A stretch of 64,000 nt of DNA from the NCBI GenBank assembly GCA_021818105.1, contig JAKAFB010000008.1:18706-82705 (forward strand), given 5' to 3'. The notes beneath the pieces are model-generated. The model saw only the letters and a program-made list of their open reading frames with translations, was not told the origin of the DNA and did no database searches. This document shows positions 1 to 9,549 of the stretch, piece after piece (the stretch's first letter is position 1; every line of letters starts with the position of its first letter). Source of the stretch: Acidobacteriota bacterium (GTDB taxonomy: Bacteria; Acidobacteriota; Terriglobia; Terriglobales; Acidobacteriaceae). The position numbers and the translations under genes were made by a program.

Positions 1-2243
1 CCGCGCAACAGATGGCCTTCCACGGAAAACGGAGCGTCGAAGCAACGCTCCAGGCGTTGGACGATCTCTTCCATTTCAGCGTGGCCACGCGCCACAGAAA
101 CCAGCGCAGCAAACTCATCGCCGCCCAGGCGCGCCAGCATGTCGCCGTTGCGCAGTTGCCGCCGCATGCGCGCTGAAACCTCCTGCAGGTAGAGGTCGCC
201 TACGTGGTGACCATACACGTCGTTCACCTGCTTGAACTCATCCAGGTCAACATAGATAAGCCCAAATATGGTTGACTTGTCGCGCGCCTTGTTGATTTGT
301 TCCTGCAGATAGCGCTCCAGTGAGAAGCGGTTGTACACATCCGTCAGCAGGTCAAACTCCGAGCGGTAGATGAGGTCAGAGTAGAGTTTGCGTGTTTCAA
401 TCGCCAGCGCCGCCAGTCGCACGCCGGTTGCCATGGCCGTGCTCTCTTCTGCTTCGTTCGCTTCGGGCGTGCGGAAGCTTACATAAAGTGTGCCTAGAAC
501 GCCTCCCGAGCGCGCGGGGATTTCCTTGCCCACGATGCGCATTCCCACTTTCTTTTCCGGCGGGGCTCCCACCCGTGAGCCATCGGGGGTTTCGCACCAG
601 CAGGTGGTGCCCGTCAGCGTGAAGGACACCATCTCTGTGATATGCTCCAGAATCTCCTGCAGTGGCCGCGAGCTGTTAATGTCCTCCAGGATGCGGCTGC
701 GCCACTGCTCCAGTTGCACGGCGCGGCGCTCCTGCGCGGCTTCCATTTCTATGCGTGCGGTGATGGCCGCGGTCTGTTCCTTCACTTTCCTTCGCAGAGC
801 ACGCACCCAGATGCCCACTACGAGCACCGTAGCTAGCAGAACGCCTATCAGACTCAGCAGGTTGCCAATCGTCCACCACGGCGCGCCAGCCACCACCACC
901 AGGTCGTCCGGCGAGCGCATCAGAATGTTGAACGGCAAATGTGTCGCGAATGTATTCACGCCGCTCAGGAAGCAAACGCCCGTCACGCGCACCCTGGATC
1001 CCGGCGCCAGATGCCTCATGGAAGGTAGCGGCCCGGCATCCGGATTGTCGGGAGCAGGATGCCGATAAATCGCCGAGAAGAGGTTGTCATCTGCGCTCAG
1101 CACATACTCATCCTCGGTCGGCCCGCGCATCTCGGCCACCACCTTGCCCTCAATCGAAACCAGATCAAAAAGATGCCTGCTGCTGGAGAGTTCCTCCCAT
1201 GTGGCAGGCTGGGGATCAATCGGCGCCAGCTTGCCGCTATCCAGAATCTCCGCATCCGTCAAGGCAAGAAATCCGTTACGCATATCCGGGAATCCGGTGG
1301 CATCCACCAGGTCGCCTGCATGCAGCGGATCAATCGAAGACGTCAACACCCACAGGCTCTTTGTGCCATCCTGCAGCATCGCCATGGCGCCTGGCTGGAA
1401 GTACGTCAATGTCCCTTGCACGCGAATACGCCGGCTCGAATTGCTTTCGCGGTAGGCCGTCAGGACCTTATCCATTGGCGTGAGGGGAAGATTCCAGGGC
1501 GTCAAAGATGCGTAGTGGAGAACCCTCACGTTCTCCAGCGAGGTAACATGCAGCAGAATTCCGGTCTGCTGCATTTTGCCGTCAAACCGTCCTGAGACGG
1601 TCCCGGTTACCTGCACCTCCGCATCCAGCAGGTCTCTCAAGGCGGCGGAATTATCCACGTCCACGAGCGCGGCGATATCGCCGCCCTCCATGTGCAGTTG
1701 CAGAAAGCCGCTGCGCACGCTTGAACTCACCACCGTATCAGCGTTGCGCACAATCGCTGTCACAGTCACCAGACGGCAGTCGTACTGCGAGCGAGCCAGG
1801 GCGTCAAACGTGGCCGGCACCGGAGCAGGCCGCGGTCCGTGCTTGATGAGCGTCACGCTGCTGGCAACTACAAACGGTCGGTAGCCCGCCTGAGTCTTGC
1901 CATTGATCTGCACTTGGTCGCCGGGTGCCACCAGAATGCCACTGGGCGTTTGCACATAAATGGCGCCATCGGCATTCTGCACATACAGCGCGTTTTCATA
2001 ATTTCTGAAGTAAGTTACCGTTGCCTTGAGCTCAACAGGAATGCCTTTTCCGGCTTCTGCATTGCTCAGTGCGTGAATGATACGCAAGTTCGTCAGGTTT
2101 TCAGGTGTTTGGCTGGAGGGACGCGCCCAGGCGGCATACATGGTCAGGTACAGTAGCATGCCAAGCGCAAGGATTCCGCGCAGGGGAGCACAACCAACAG
2201 TGCCGGCAGACTGCAGTCTGGTTGTCTTTTGCTGCCCCCTCAT
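1..2243 (-). CDS. Exported/membrane diguanylate cyclase (GGDEF domain), partial: runs off the left edge
   Basis: Minus strand is open in one frame from ATG at 2243 to the window edge. The N-terminus is hydrophobic (MRGQQKTTRLQ...GILALGMLLYLTMYAAWA), followed by periplasmic repeats (YENALYVQNADGAIYVQ..., MLQDGTKSLWVL...), a TM segment (APWWTIGNLLSLIGVLLATVLVVGIW), and a GGDEF domain with LARLGGDEFAALV near the left edge. Not in the ORF track because it is truncated. Confidence 0.9.
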   Translation of the reverse strand, partial: MRGQQKTTRLQSAGTVGCAPLRGILALGMLLYLTMYAAWARPSSQTPENLTNLRIIHALSNAEAGKGIPVELKATVTYFRNYENALYVQNADGAIYVQTPSGILVAPGDQVQINGKTQAGYRPFVVASSVTLIKHGPRPAPVPATFDALARSQYDCRLVTVTAIVRNADTVVSSSVRSGFLQLHMEGGDIAALVDVDNSAALRDLLDAEVQVTGTVSGRFDGKMQQTGILLHVTSLENVRVLHYASLTPWNLPLTPMDKVLTAYRESNSSRRIRVQGTLTYFQPGAMAMLQDGTKSLWVLTSSIDPLHAGDLVDATGFPDMRNGFLALTDAEILDSGKLAPIDPQPATWEELSSSRHLFDLVSIEGKVVAEMRGPTEDEYVLSADDNLFSAIYRHPAPDNPDAGPLPSMRHLAPGSRVRVTGVCFLSGVNTFATHLPFNILMRSPDDLVVVAGAPWWTIGNLLSLIGVLLATVLVVGIWVRALRRKVKEQTAAITARIEMEAAQERRAVQLEQWRSRILEDINSSRPLQEILEHITEMVSFTLTGTTCWCETPDGSRVGAPPEKKVGMRIVGKEIPARSGGVLGTLYVSFRTPEANEAEESTAMATGVRLAALAIETRKLYSDLIYRSEFDLLTDVYNRFSLERYLQEQINKARDKSTIFGLIYVDLDEFKQVNDVYGHHVGDLYLQEVSARMRRQLRNGDMLARLGGDEFAALVSVARGHAEMEEIVQRLERCFDAPFSVEGHLLR

Positions 2244-2525
2244 GCTGTCCTTCCAATCATCTATGCCTACGAAGGTTCTTATCTTTAATCAAGTGCCTAA
2301 TCAATTACTTAGTCGTAGCAAGTGTTACAAACCCGTTGCACCCTCATCTTACTATCAACCTAAACTTCGTCGTTACACCTTTTGCGGCATGATTATTGGG
2401 GCATTACCAATGGGCTAGGGCCTGTTTTTCCATTCATTTGCGGGTCAAGGTGTATGTTGGAAAGGTGAGGTTGCGCTCGCCGTAATGTGCGCAAATCAGG
2501 GCGAGCGCACGGAGAAACCACTAGT

Positions 2526-3506
2526 ATGACAAAAGCAACGCAAACCCCATCCACCACAACGGAATCCCGCACCAGCAGTCACCAATTGCAAACCGCACGT
2601 CGCATCCGTGTCTTCGGCGTTCCTCTGGACATGGGCGCGAGCCGCCGTGGCGTTGATATGGGCCCCTCGGCGATGCGCGTGGCCGGCCTACAGGCGCGCC
2701 TTGAAGCTCTGGGCCACCAGGTCACGGATGCCGGCAATATTCAGGTGGATATCGCTGAAACGCAAGTCTATGGTCACACCAAAGCCCGCTATCTCAAACA
2801 GATAGCGGAGACATGCACGCGCACCGCTGAAGCCGTGGTTGAAACACTGGAGCAGGGCATGACCCCTCTTGTCCTTGGCGGCGACCACTCGCTGGGTGCC
2901 GGCACGGTCTCCGGTGTATCGGAGTTTTATCGCCGCAGTGACCAGAAGATTGGCGTCATCTGGATGGATGCCCACGCCGACATCAATACCCCAGAGACGT
3001 CGCCTTCCGGCAATGTGCACGGAATGCCCTTGGCATCCCTGCTGGGTCTCGGCCCGGAGCAGCTCAGCAACATCTTCGGCTACTCGCCCAAGATTGCCCC
3101 GGAAAACACCGTGCTTATCGGCGTACGCGACATTGACGCCACTGAACGCGAAAATATCCGCCGCGCGGGCCTTGCTGAGGTTTACACCATGCGCGACATC
3201 GACGAGCGCGGCATGCGCGCCGTGATGGAGGAGGCCCTGCGCTCCGCCGGCCGCGGCACCGTTGGCTACCATGTCTCGCTGGACATGGACTGGATTGATC
3301 CCGAGGACGCGCCGGGCGTGGGCACGCCCGTCCGTGGCGGCGCCACCTATCGCGAAGCACACCTCGCCATGGAGATCATCGCCGACCACGGCCGCATGCT
3401 CAGCTTTGAGATCGTCGAGGTCAACCCTGTCATCGACGAGCACAATCGCACCGCCGACCTCGCCGTTGAACTGACCTGCTCCGCGTTCGGGAAAAAGATC
3501 CTGTAG
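2526..3506 (+). CDS. rocF: Arginase
   Basis: RIRVFGVPLDMGASRRGVDMGPSAMR, GGDHSLGAGT, WMDAHADINTPETSPSGNVHGMP, SLDMDWIDPEDAPGVGTPVRGG: arginase family motifs. ATG at 2526 is preferred over the upstream GTG at 2487. Confidence 0.93.
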   Translation: MTKATQTPSTTTESRTSSHQLQTARRIRVFGVPLDMGASRRGVDMGPSAMRVAGLQARLEALGHQVTDAGNIQVDIAETQVYGHTKARYLKQIAETCTRTAEAVVETLEQGMTPLVLGGDHSLGAGTVSGVSEFYRRSDQKIGVIWMDAHADINTPETSPSGNVHGMPLASLLGLGPEQLSNIFGYSPKIAPENTVLIGVRDIDATERENIRRAGLAEVYTMRDIDERGMRAVMEEALRSAGRGTVGYHVSLDMDWIDPEDAPGVGTPVRGGATYREAHLAMEIIADHGRMLSFEIVEVNPVIDEHNRTADLAVELTCSAFGKKIL

Positions 3507-3563
3507 CGGGTTTTACACTAAATCCGTGCGGCCATTCTTTAACTCTCTGCCGCGAAAGTGATC

Positions 3564-4721
3564 ATGGCAAAAAAACTCCGCGTTGGCATAGTCTTTGGCG
3601 GGCGCAGCGGAGAGCACGAAGTCTCGCTGCTCTCCGCCGCCTCCATCATCAAAGCGATTGATCGCCGCAAGTTTGACGTGGTGCCCATCGGCATCACCAA
3701 GGAAGGCCGCTGGTTGGCGGCCGATGACGCGCATGGCCTGTTGGCGGGTAGTGAGGCTACAGCAGGAGTCCGTCGCCTGCGTGCCGGCGACCCCGATGCC
3801 ACGCCCGGTGCCAAGCTGCTCCACGAGGGCATTCCCACGCTGCTCGCACCCGAACCGGAACGCGCCAAGGGCCAGTCTGCCCTAGCCGTCGATGTCATTT
3901 TCCCAGTCCTCCACGGCACGTTTGGCGAGGACGGTACTATCCAGGGCCTCTTCGAACTCGCCGGGATCCCCTATGTTGGCTCGGGCGTGCTTGGCTCCGC
4001 CGCCGGCATGGACAAGGACGTGATGAAGCGCCTCTTTGTCCAGGCCGGCCTGCCCATCGTCCGGCATGTCACGCTGCTGCGTTCGGACTGGGAAAAGTCC
4101 CCGCGCAAGTCTATTGCGAAGGTTGAAGCGGCGCTCCGGTATCCGGTCTTCGTCAAGCCTGCCAATCTTGGCTCTTCGGTCGGCATCAGCAAGGCGCACA
4201 ACCGCAGGGAATTGGGCCCGGCGCTCACCCTGGCCGCGCGCTATGATCGCAAGCTCATCGTGGAGCAGGGCGTAGGCTCCGGCACGGCCAGGGCGCGTGA
4301 GCTTGAAGTTGCCGTCCTCGGAAACGACGATCCCAAGGCCAGCGTCGTGGGCGAAATCATCCCCGGCAAGGAGTTCTATGACTATGAGGCCAAGTACCTC
4401 TCTGAAGGCTCCGTGCCCGTCATTCCAGCCAAATTGACCGTGACTGAGGCAAAGAAGGTTCGCGAAATGGCCATTGCCGCCTTCCGCGCCTGTGATCTTT
4501 CCGGCCTTGCACGCGTGGACTTCCTAATGGAGCCGGCGGGCAGACGGCGTATCTTCATCAACGAGGTCAACACGTTGCCCGGATTCACGCAGATCAGCAT
4601 GTATCCCAGGCTCTGGGAGGCCTCCGGAATCCCATACCGCGACCTGATTACGCGGCTCATCGAGCTGGCCCTGGAGCGCCAGAATGAGAAGGATCGCACC
4701 GCCTACAGTCTGCAGGAGTAG
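3564..4721 (+). CDS. ddl: D-alanine--D-alanine ligase
   Basis: [104 protein letters not shown]: diagnostic Ddl motifs. Confidence 0.96.
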   Translation: MAKKLRVGIVFGGRSGEHEVSLLSAASIIKAIDRRKFDVVPIGITKEGRWLAADDAHGLLAGSEATAGVRRLRAGDPDATPGAKLLHEGIPTLLAPEPERAKGQSALAVDVIFPVLHGTFGEDGTIQGLFELAGIPYVGSGVLGSAAGMDKDVMKRLFVQAGLPIVRHVTLLRSDWEKSPRKSIAKVEAALRYPVFVKPANLGSSVGISKAHNRRELGPALTLAARYDRKLIVEQGVGSGTARARELEVAVLGNDDPKASVVGEIIPGKEFYDYEAKYLSEGSVPVIPAKLTVTEAKKVREMAIAAFRACDLSGLARVDFLMEPAGRRRIFINEVNTLPGFTQISMYPRLWEASGIPYRDLITRLIELALERQNEKDRTAYSLQE

Positions 4722-4867
4722 AGGGCGCGCAACGCAAGCCTTGCCCCCAGGTGCCTCATTGCAGTAGGAAGTAGCGGCTGCGGAAGCAGGGAATGGGCCT
4801 GCCGCCCGGGTGGCCCGCAATGCGTGACGCCTCACGTGGCGTATCCTAACCACGAGGAAGTGATCTG

Positions 4868-5368
4868 ATGACTTTGCTCGATGCTCCTGCCTTTGATGCC
4901 GCGCGCGACCGCCGCCGCCGCATTCTTTTCTCCGGCAGCGCCATTGCCATTTTCGTGTTGCTGATTGCGGGCTGGCTCGTCTCCGGCATGCCGGTGGACT
5001 GGCCCTGGAACTGGTGGACCCACTTTCGCGGCCGCATGGTCGCCAACCAGTTCCTGACCGCCGTCGAGCACAACGACCTGCAAAAGGCCTACGGCATCTG
5101 GACTCACGATCCCAACTGGCAGCAGCACCCGCAGCAGAAGAATCCCTATCCCTTTGACCGATTCCAGCAGGACTGGAGTTCCACCAGCCCATCCAATGAC
5201 TACGGCATCATTCGCAGCCACAAGATTGTTGCTGCCCGCCGCTCCGGCAACGTGCTCCTCATGGGCATCCTGATCAACGGCCTCAAGAGCAATGCGCTCT
5301 TCCTTGACTACGACCCGCAGACCAAGACGCTCGGCTTCTCGCCCGTAGAGTTGTACCTGGGTCCGTAG
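4868..5368 (+). CDS. Conserved hypothetical membrane-anchored protein
   Basis: 166-aa ORF with a single N-terminal TM (RILFSGSAIAIFVLLIAGWLVSG); SD-like gaggaag upstream; terminator hairpin immediately downstream. Confidence 0.75.
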   Translation: MTLLDAPAFDAARDRRRRILFSGSAIAIFVLLIAGWLVSGMPVDWPWNWWTHFRGRMVANQFLTAVEHNDLQKAYGIWTHDPNWQQHPQQKNPYPFDRFQQDWSSTSPSNDYGIIRSHKIVAARRSGNVLLMGILINGLKSNALFLDYDPQTKTLGFSPVELYLGP

Positions 5369-5392
5369 GCTGGGCTGAACCCCCAATGGAAG

Positions 5393-5425
5393 AGGCCGCA
5401 GGATGACCTGCGGCCTGACCTTTTT
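5393..5425 (+). terminator. Rho-independent terminator
   Basis: aggccgcagg-atga-cctgcggcct followed by gaccttttt. Confidence 0.85.
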
Positions 5426-5440
5426 GCCCGGTCTCGTTGG

Positions 5441-6385
5441 CTATCCCTTCAGGTCTGCCAGCGTCTTTTCTAGGCTTGCTGCATCCTCCACATTCAACGC
5501 TTTCTGTGCCGGGTCAATCTGGCGCAGGAGCCCGCACAGCACCTTGCCAGGCCCCACTTCGACAAACGTGGTCGCTCCCTCGGCAATCAGTGTCTGCATG
5601 CACTCCACCCAGCGCACCGCGCCTGTCACCTGGCGGATGAGTGCATCCTGCGCGGCCTCGGCTGTTGTCACGAGCCCGCCTGTCACGTTAGCCGCCACGG
5701 GGATGCTCGGCTCGCTCAGCGTCAGCCCGCTCAGCACCCGTGCCACTTCTTCTTGCGCAGGCTGCATCAGTGCGCAGTGGAACGGAGCGCTCACCGGCAG
5801 CATTACGGCGCGCCGTGCGCCTTTGGTCTTGCAGATGGCGGAAGCCTTCTCCACCGCCGCCAGTGCGCCGGAGATGACCGTTTGCCCCGGCGAGTTCAGG
5901 TTGGCCACCGCTACCGGCAGCCCTGTCTCGGCGGCTGCCTCGCGGCAGGCCTCGGCCACCTGCTCTGCGTCGAGTTGCAATACCGCCGCCATGCCGCCCT
6001 GCCCGGCAGGAACCGCCTGTTGCATCGCCCGGCCGCGCGCCTTCACCGCGCGCACCGCGTCGGCAAAACATAGCGTACCAGCCGCCACGTGCGCAGACCA
6101 TTCACCCAGCGAGTGACCGGCCGCCAAGGCTGGCTCCGCGCCGTGCTCCGCCAGAACGCGCCACGCAGCAACGCTCACCGTCAGGATGGCCGGCTGCGTG
6201 TTTTCTGTAAGCTTCAAGTCCTCTTCGGGGCCCTCAAAGCACAGTTGTGACAGCTTGAAGCCGCAGGCCTCATCGGCTTCGGCAAAAGTCTGGGCGGCAA
6301 CGGGGAAGCGCTCTGCAAGTTCGCGGCCCATGCCCACTGCCTGCGAACCCTGCCCGGGAAAGAGAAAAGCAAGTTTCGTGTTCAT
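5441..6385 (-). CDS. fabD: Malonyl CoA-acyl carrier protein transacylase
   Basis: LAFLFPGQGSQAVGMGREL, GHSLGEWSAHVAAG, VSAPFHCALM, FVEVGPGKVLCGL. Confidence 0.96.
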   Translation of the reverse strand: MNTKLAFLFPGQGSQAVGMGRELAERFPVAAQTFAEADEACGFKLSQLCFEGPEEDLKLTENTQPAILTVSVAAWRVLAEHGAEPALAAGHSLGEWSAHVAAGTLCFADAVRAVKARGRAMQQAVPAGQGGMAAVLQLDAEQVAEACREAAAETGLPVAVANLNSPGQTVISGALAAVEKASAICKTKGARRAVMLPVSAPFHCALMQPAQEEVARVLSGLTLSEPSIPVAANVTGGLVTTAEAAQDALIRQVTGAVRWVECMQTLIAEGATTFVEVGPGKVLCGLLRQIDPAQKALNVEDAASLEKTLADLKG

Positions 6386-6439
6386 TTCACAGAGGATTGT
6401 ACCGGAAGAAGCCCCAGCCCTACTTGAGGGCTGCTAGCG

Positions 6440-7264
6440 TCAGTTCCAGCGCTTCTTGTCTTCCTGGTCCTCATCGATCACGTGGCCGTTGCCGTCAAAG
6501 CGCACCGTGCGCCCATGCGCGCGCATGTAGACCTCAAATTTCTTGGCGGCCCGGCGGCGCTTCCAGCGGTAGTAACGGTTGCGCAGGCCATACCAGCTCT
6601 CGCTGAGCGCAAAATGGAAGCCACGCCTCGGTGCCAGGCGCAGGTAAAGGTAGCCCGCCAGCGCGCCGCCCAGTTGTGCAAAGGCATATAGCCGCTGCTC
6701 GCCAAACAGCATGGCAATCGCGATGAGGCCGTAGAGGATGGCCATGTACCGTGCCTTGATGCCAATCGCGAAGAACAGCAGAAACTGCACATCGCCGTAG
6801 AGAATGCCAATCGCGACCAGCATTCCAAAGATGCCGCCGAAGCACCCGTACAGCGCAACCGGCAGCAGTGCCATGTTCAGCCCCAGCCCCAGCACATGCA
6901 GCAACGTGCCTGCGGCCGCCGTCCCCAGCACAGCCCAGATGTAGAGCCCCGTCACCCAAGAGTCACTGTGATAGCTCTCCAGAAATCCGGCCAGAAACCA
7001 CAGCGAAAGCAGCTCAAACAGCGTCCCCAGCAGCGTGGGATGGATCAGGCTATACGTAAGTGGCTGCCAGAGTGCGCCATGCAGAAAGATGCCCGGCTGA
7101 AAGGTGAGCCAACCCGCCAATTGCCCTGTCGATGCCGGCAGCACCAGCCCCGCCAGCGTCAGCACAAAATAGGCCGCCAGGTTCACGATCACCAGCCGGC
7201 GCGTCGCACCGCGAAAATCAGGAAAGGCAAACGGAGTTGAACCCAGCCTTGGCATGGTATTCAC
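6440..7264 (-). CDS. Rhomboid-fold membrane protein, predicted catalytically inactive
   Basis: Multiple TM helices with rhomboid-like segments (WQPLTYSLIHP...LLSLWFLAG, YGCFGGIFGMLVA, FAQLGGALAGYLYLRL), but Ser (GxSG to GCFG) and His (AHxGG to AQLGG) positions are substituted. Confidence 0.8.
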   Translation of the reverse strand: MNTMPRLGSTPFAFPDFRGATRRLVIVNLAAYFVLTLAGLVLPASTGQLAGWLTFQPGIFLHGALWQPLTYSLIHPTLLGTLFELLSLWFLAGFLESYHSDSWVTGLYIWAVLGTAAAGTLLHVLGLGLNMALLPVALYGCFGGIFGMLVAIGILYGDVQFLLFFAIGIKARYMAILYGLIAIAMLFGEQRLYAFAQLGGALAGYLYLRLAPRRGFHFALSESWYGLRNRYYRWKRRRAAKKFEVYMRAHGRTVRFDGNGHVIDEDQEDKKRWN

Positions 7265-7328
7265 AAGGGTAACGTGGAACGCGCGTGGGTGTCATGCGGT
7301 CCAGCTAAGCTCGCTATGGCAGTGTCCA

Positions 7329-8771
7329 TTAGGGTACAACCACCAGTCCCCGATGTCCCGCAGCATCCACTGTACGCACGCCAAAGATGACGTTGTCCTT
7401 GGAGATGGGCAATGTCACGCTCACAGGCGCGCCCTTGGATGGACGCACCTCTTTCACATACTGCCAGTCCGGCGACGTCGTCATCCGCCACACCACCTCG
7501 TAGCCCGCATCCGGCGCACCCGCAGGGGGATCCCATGTGAGCTTGGTGTTATTGTCCAGGTCCTCGGTCACAATCTTCACATCCGCCGGTTCGCCCGGCG
7601 AGTCTGCCAGCGTGGCCAGCGTCGCAGCATTCAGCCGCGCCACCTGCGCCACGTAGTTGAAGTCCACAAACTCCAGCAGATCGCCCAGCACCGGCTTGCC
7701 CGAGCCCGCAGGAGGACGCACGATGTTCTGGTGCTGGTGGTTGTAGTCCTCACGCCACTCGGTGAAGCGAACCGCCGCAAAGCCCTCACGATTGAAGGAG
7801 CTGTGGTCGCCACCGCGCAAATAGCGGTCCGGCCGCGACACCAAAAATGCGTGAAAGGCCGCCGGGCCTGAGGCAGCAAAGTATGTCCGCGCCGTATCGG
7901 CGATGGCCCGAGCCACCTCGCGGCTGGGGGAGTCGTTTTCACCGCCCAACATGAAGATACGCCGCAACTGCTGTGGCGTGGCCCCTGCCGGAACGCCTTC
8001 GGAGAACACGCGCACGCGGTCCTTCATCTGCAACGAATCACCGGGCGTCGTGTTGCCGCCTACAATGTCGTTGTTGAGCACGGCCTCCAGTTGCCAACCC
8101 TCATCGTGCGCCAGCTTGGCCAGGTGGGCTGAGCCAATCAGTCCCTGCTCTTCGCCCGCTACCGCCGCAAAAACAATCGTCGAGGGGAAATGCAGCTTGC
8201 CCAGCGCCCGCGCACACTCCAGCGATACCGCCACTCCTGAAGCATCATCATTTGCGCCTGGAGCCGCCCCGTGGTCGTCCAAAATGTTTAGGTTACGCGA
8301 GTCATAGTGCCCTGTCACCAGCACCATCCGTTTGGCCTGAGCCGGGTCCGTCCCACGCAGAATTGCATACACATTGGTGATTTTCGTCGGACGCGGAATC
8401 CGATTACCCCAGCGCGCGCTGCTCGCAGGGTCGGCCGTGAACACATCTCGCCGGACTTCCAGGCATCCGCCACAGTCGCGCGAAATAGCCTCAAACTGCC
8501 CGGCAATCCAGTCTGCCGTACCGTTGATACCCTGGCCCGACGGCAGGTCCGTTTCCATACTGGAAAGTGTGCTCCGCGTCCCGAAACCAACCAGCGTTTC
8601 AATCGTCTGATGAATGTGAGCGGGCTGAATGGCTTTGAGTGCCTGCGCAATAGCTGGGTCGGCAGGCGCAGGGGCCACCGGGGCCGCATGGCGGGCAAAG
8701 TCAGGCTGTGCGCCGCAGGTGGTCGCCGCTATGGCCAGGCCAAACAACAGGATGCTTCGTGAGATTTTCAT
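7329..8771 (-). CDS. M28 family (Zn-aminopeptidase-like) exported peptidase
   Basis: Signal peptide MKISRSILLFGLAIAATTCGA; VLVTGHYDSRN...GANDDASGVAVSLECAR, FAAVAGEEQGLIGSAHLAK, RGGDHSSFNREGFAAVRFTE: M28 metal-site motifs; C-terminal fibronectin-like domain. Confidence 0.9.
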   Translation of the reverse strand: MKISRSILLFGLAIAATTCGAQPDFARHAAPVAPAPADPAIAQALKAIQPAHIHQTIETLVGFGTRSTLSSMETDLPSGQGINGTADWIAGQFEAISRDCGGCLEVRRDVFTADPASSARWGNRIPRPTKITNVYAILRGTDPAQAKRMVLVTGHYDSRNLNILDDHGAAPGANDDASGVAVSLECARALGKLHFPSTIVFAAVAGEEQGLIGSAHLAKLAHDEGWQLEAVLNNDIVGGNTTPGDSLQMKDRVRVFSEGVPAGATPQQLRRIFMLGGENDSPSREVARAIADTARTYFAASGPAAFHAFLVSRPDRYLRGGDHSSFNREGFAAVRFTEWREDYNHQHQNIVRPPAGSGKPVLGDLLEFVDFNYVAQVARLNAATLATLADSPGEPADVKIVTEDLDNNTKLTWDPPAGAPDAGYEVVWRMTTSPDWQYVKEVRPSKGAPVSVTLPISKDNVIFGVRTVDAAGHRGLVVVP

Positions 8772-8931
8772 GGCATTTTCTCCGCTGCCGGAAGACACAT
8801 CTTGAAGGTCGAATCCAGCCTCTTGACCTTGGGGCGGGTACTCCCTAAAACTAGCGGAGTCGTACCGCGAGGTAACGTCATCCTACAACATGAAATCACC
8901 ATTGCCGTGAAAGGAAAGAGAGGAGGCTGCG

Positions 8932-9126
8932 ATGCCCAGCTGCCCCGAATGTGAAAACGATCTCGACATCGAACTGGACGAAGTAGAAGAAGGCGACATC
9001 ATCGCCTGTGACGAGTGTGGAACTGAATTCGAAATCGTCGGCGTGGATCCGCTGGAATTGACGCGGGTCGATGACGAATTCGATGATGATGAGGAAGAGT
9101 ACTTCGATGAGGAGGAAGAAGAGTGA
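8932..9126 (+). CDS. LysW-like zinc-ribbon carrier-type protein with acidic C-terminus
   Basis: MPSCPECENDLDIELDEVEEGDIIACDECGTEFEIVGVDPLELTRVDDE...EEYFDEEEEE: CxxC...CxxC plus the (V/I)DPLEL signature of LysW proteins; strong SD (gagaggagg). Confidence 0.85.
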   Translation: MPSCPECENDLDIELDEVEEGDIIACDECGTEFEIVGVDPLELTRVDDEFDDDEEEYFDEEEEE

Positions 9127-9497
9127 AGCTCAACCGCATACGCCTTGCTGCGGGGGTGGTCTTTGCCGCCCTGGCTGCTGGAGTGGTCCCGCTGGCGCCG
9201 GTCTTCGGCCCTCTTGAGGCTGTGGCCCAGAATCTGGGCCAGCGCACCGTCTCCGGCGCCGTCGTGGACGGCAACTCCAACCCTGTGCCTGCCGCCACCG
9301 TCTTCCTCAAGAACCAGAAGACCAAGGCGATCCGCAGCTACACCTCCAGCAAGGATGGCCGCTTCTACTTCGCCCAGGTCAACATGGCTGAAGACTACGA
9401 CTTGTGGGCAGAGAAAGACGGCAGGAAGAGCGCTACCAAGACCGTCAGTTCCTGGGACTCCCGCAAGACTTTTGAAACTGAACTCAAGATGAAGTAG
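9123..9497 (+). CDS. Exported carboxypeptidase-regulatory-like (Ig/transthyretin-like fold) protein
   Basis: GTG start overlaps the TGA of the LysW-like gene. Signal peptide, then GQRTVSGAVVDGNSNPVPAATVFLKNQKTKAIRSYTSSKDGRFYFAQVNMAEDYDLWAEKDGRKS, typical CarboxypepD_reg-like. Confidence 0.85.
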   Translation: MKLNRIRLAAGVVFAALAAGVVPLAPVFGPLEAVAQNLGQRTVSGAVVDGNSNPVPAATVFLKNQKTKAIRSYTSSKDGRFYFAQVNMAEDYDLWAEKDGRKSATKTVSSWDSRKTFETELKMK

Positions 9498-9549
9498 AGC
9501 CGGCAGGCCACCATGCCACGTCATCGCTCAGATGCCGTGGCAAGCCTGC

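Noticed and set aside
3564-9126. ddl (ATP-grasp) as a LysX-like partner of the LysW-like protein
   Set aside because: The ATP-grasp protein is a textbook D-Ala-D-Ala ligase over 4 kb away with unrelated genes between.
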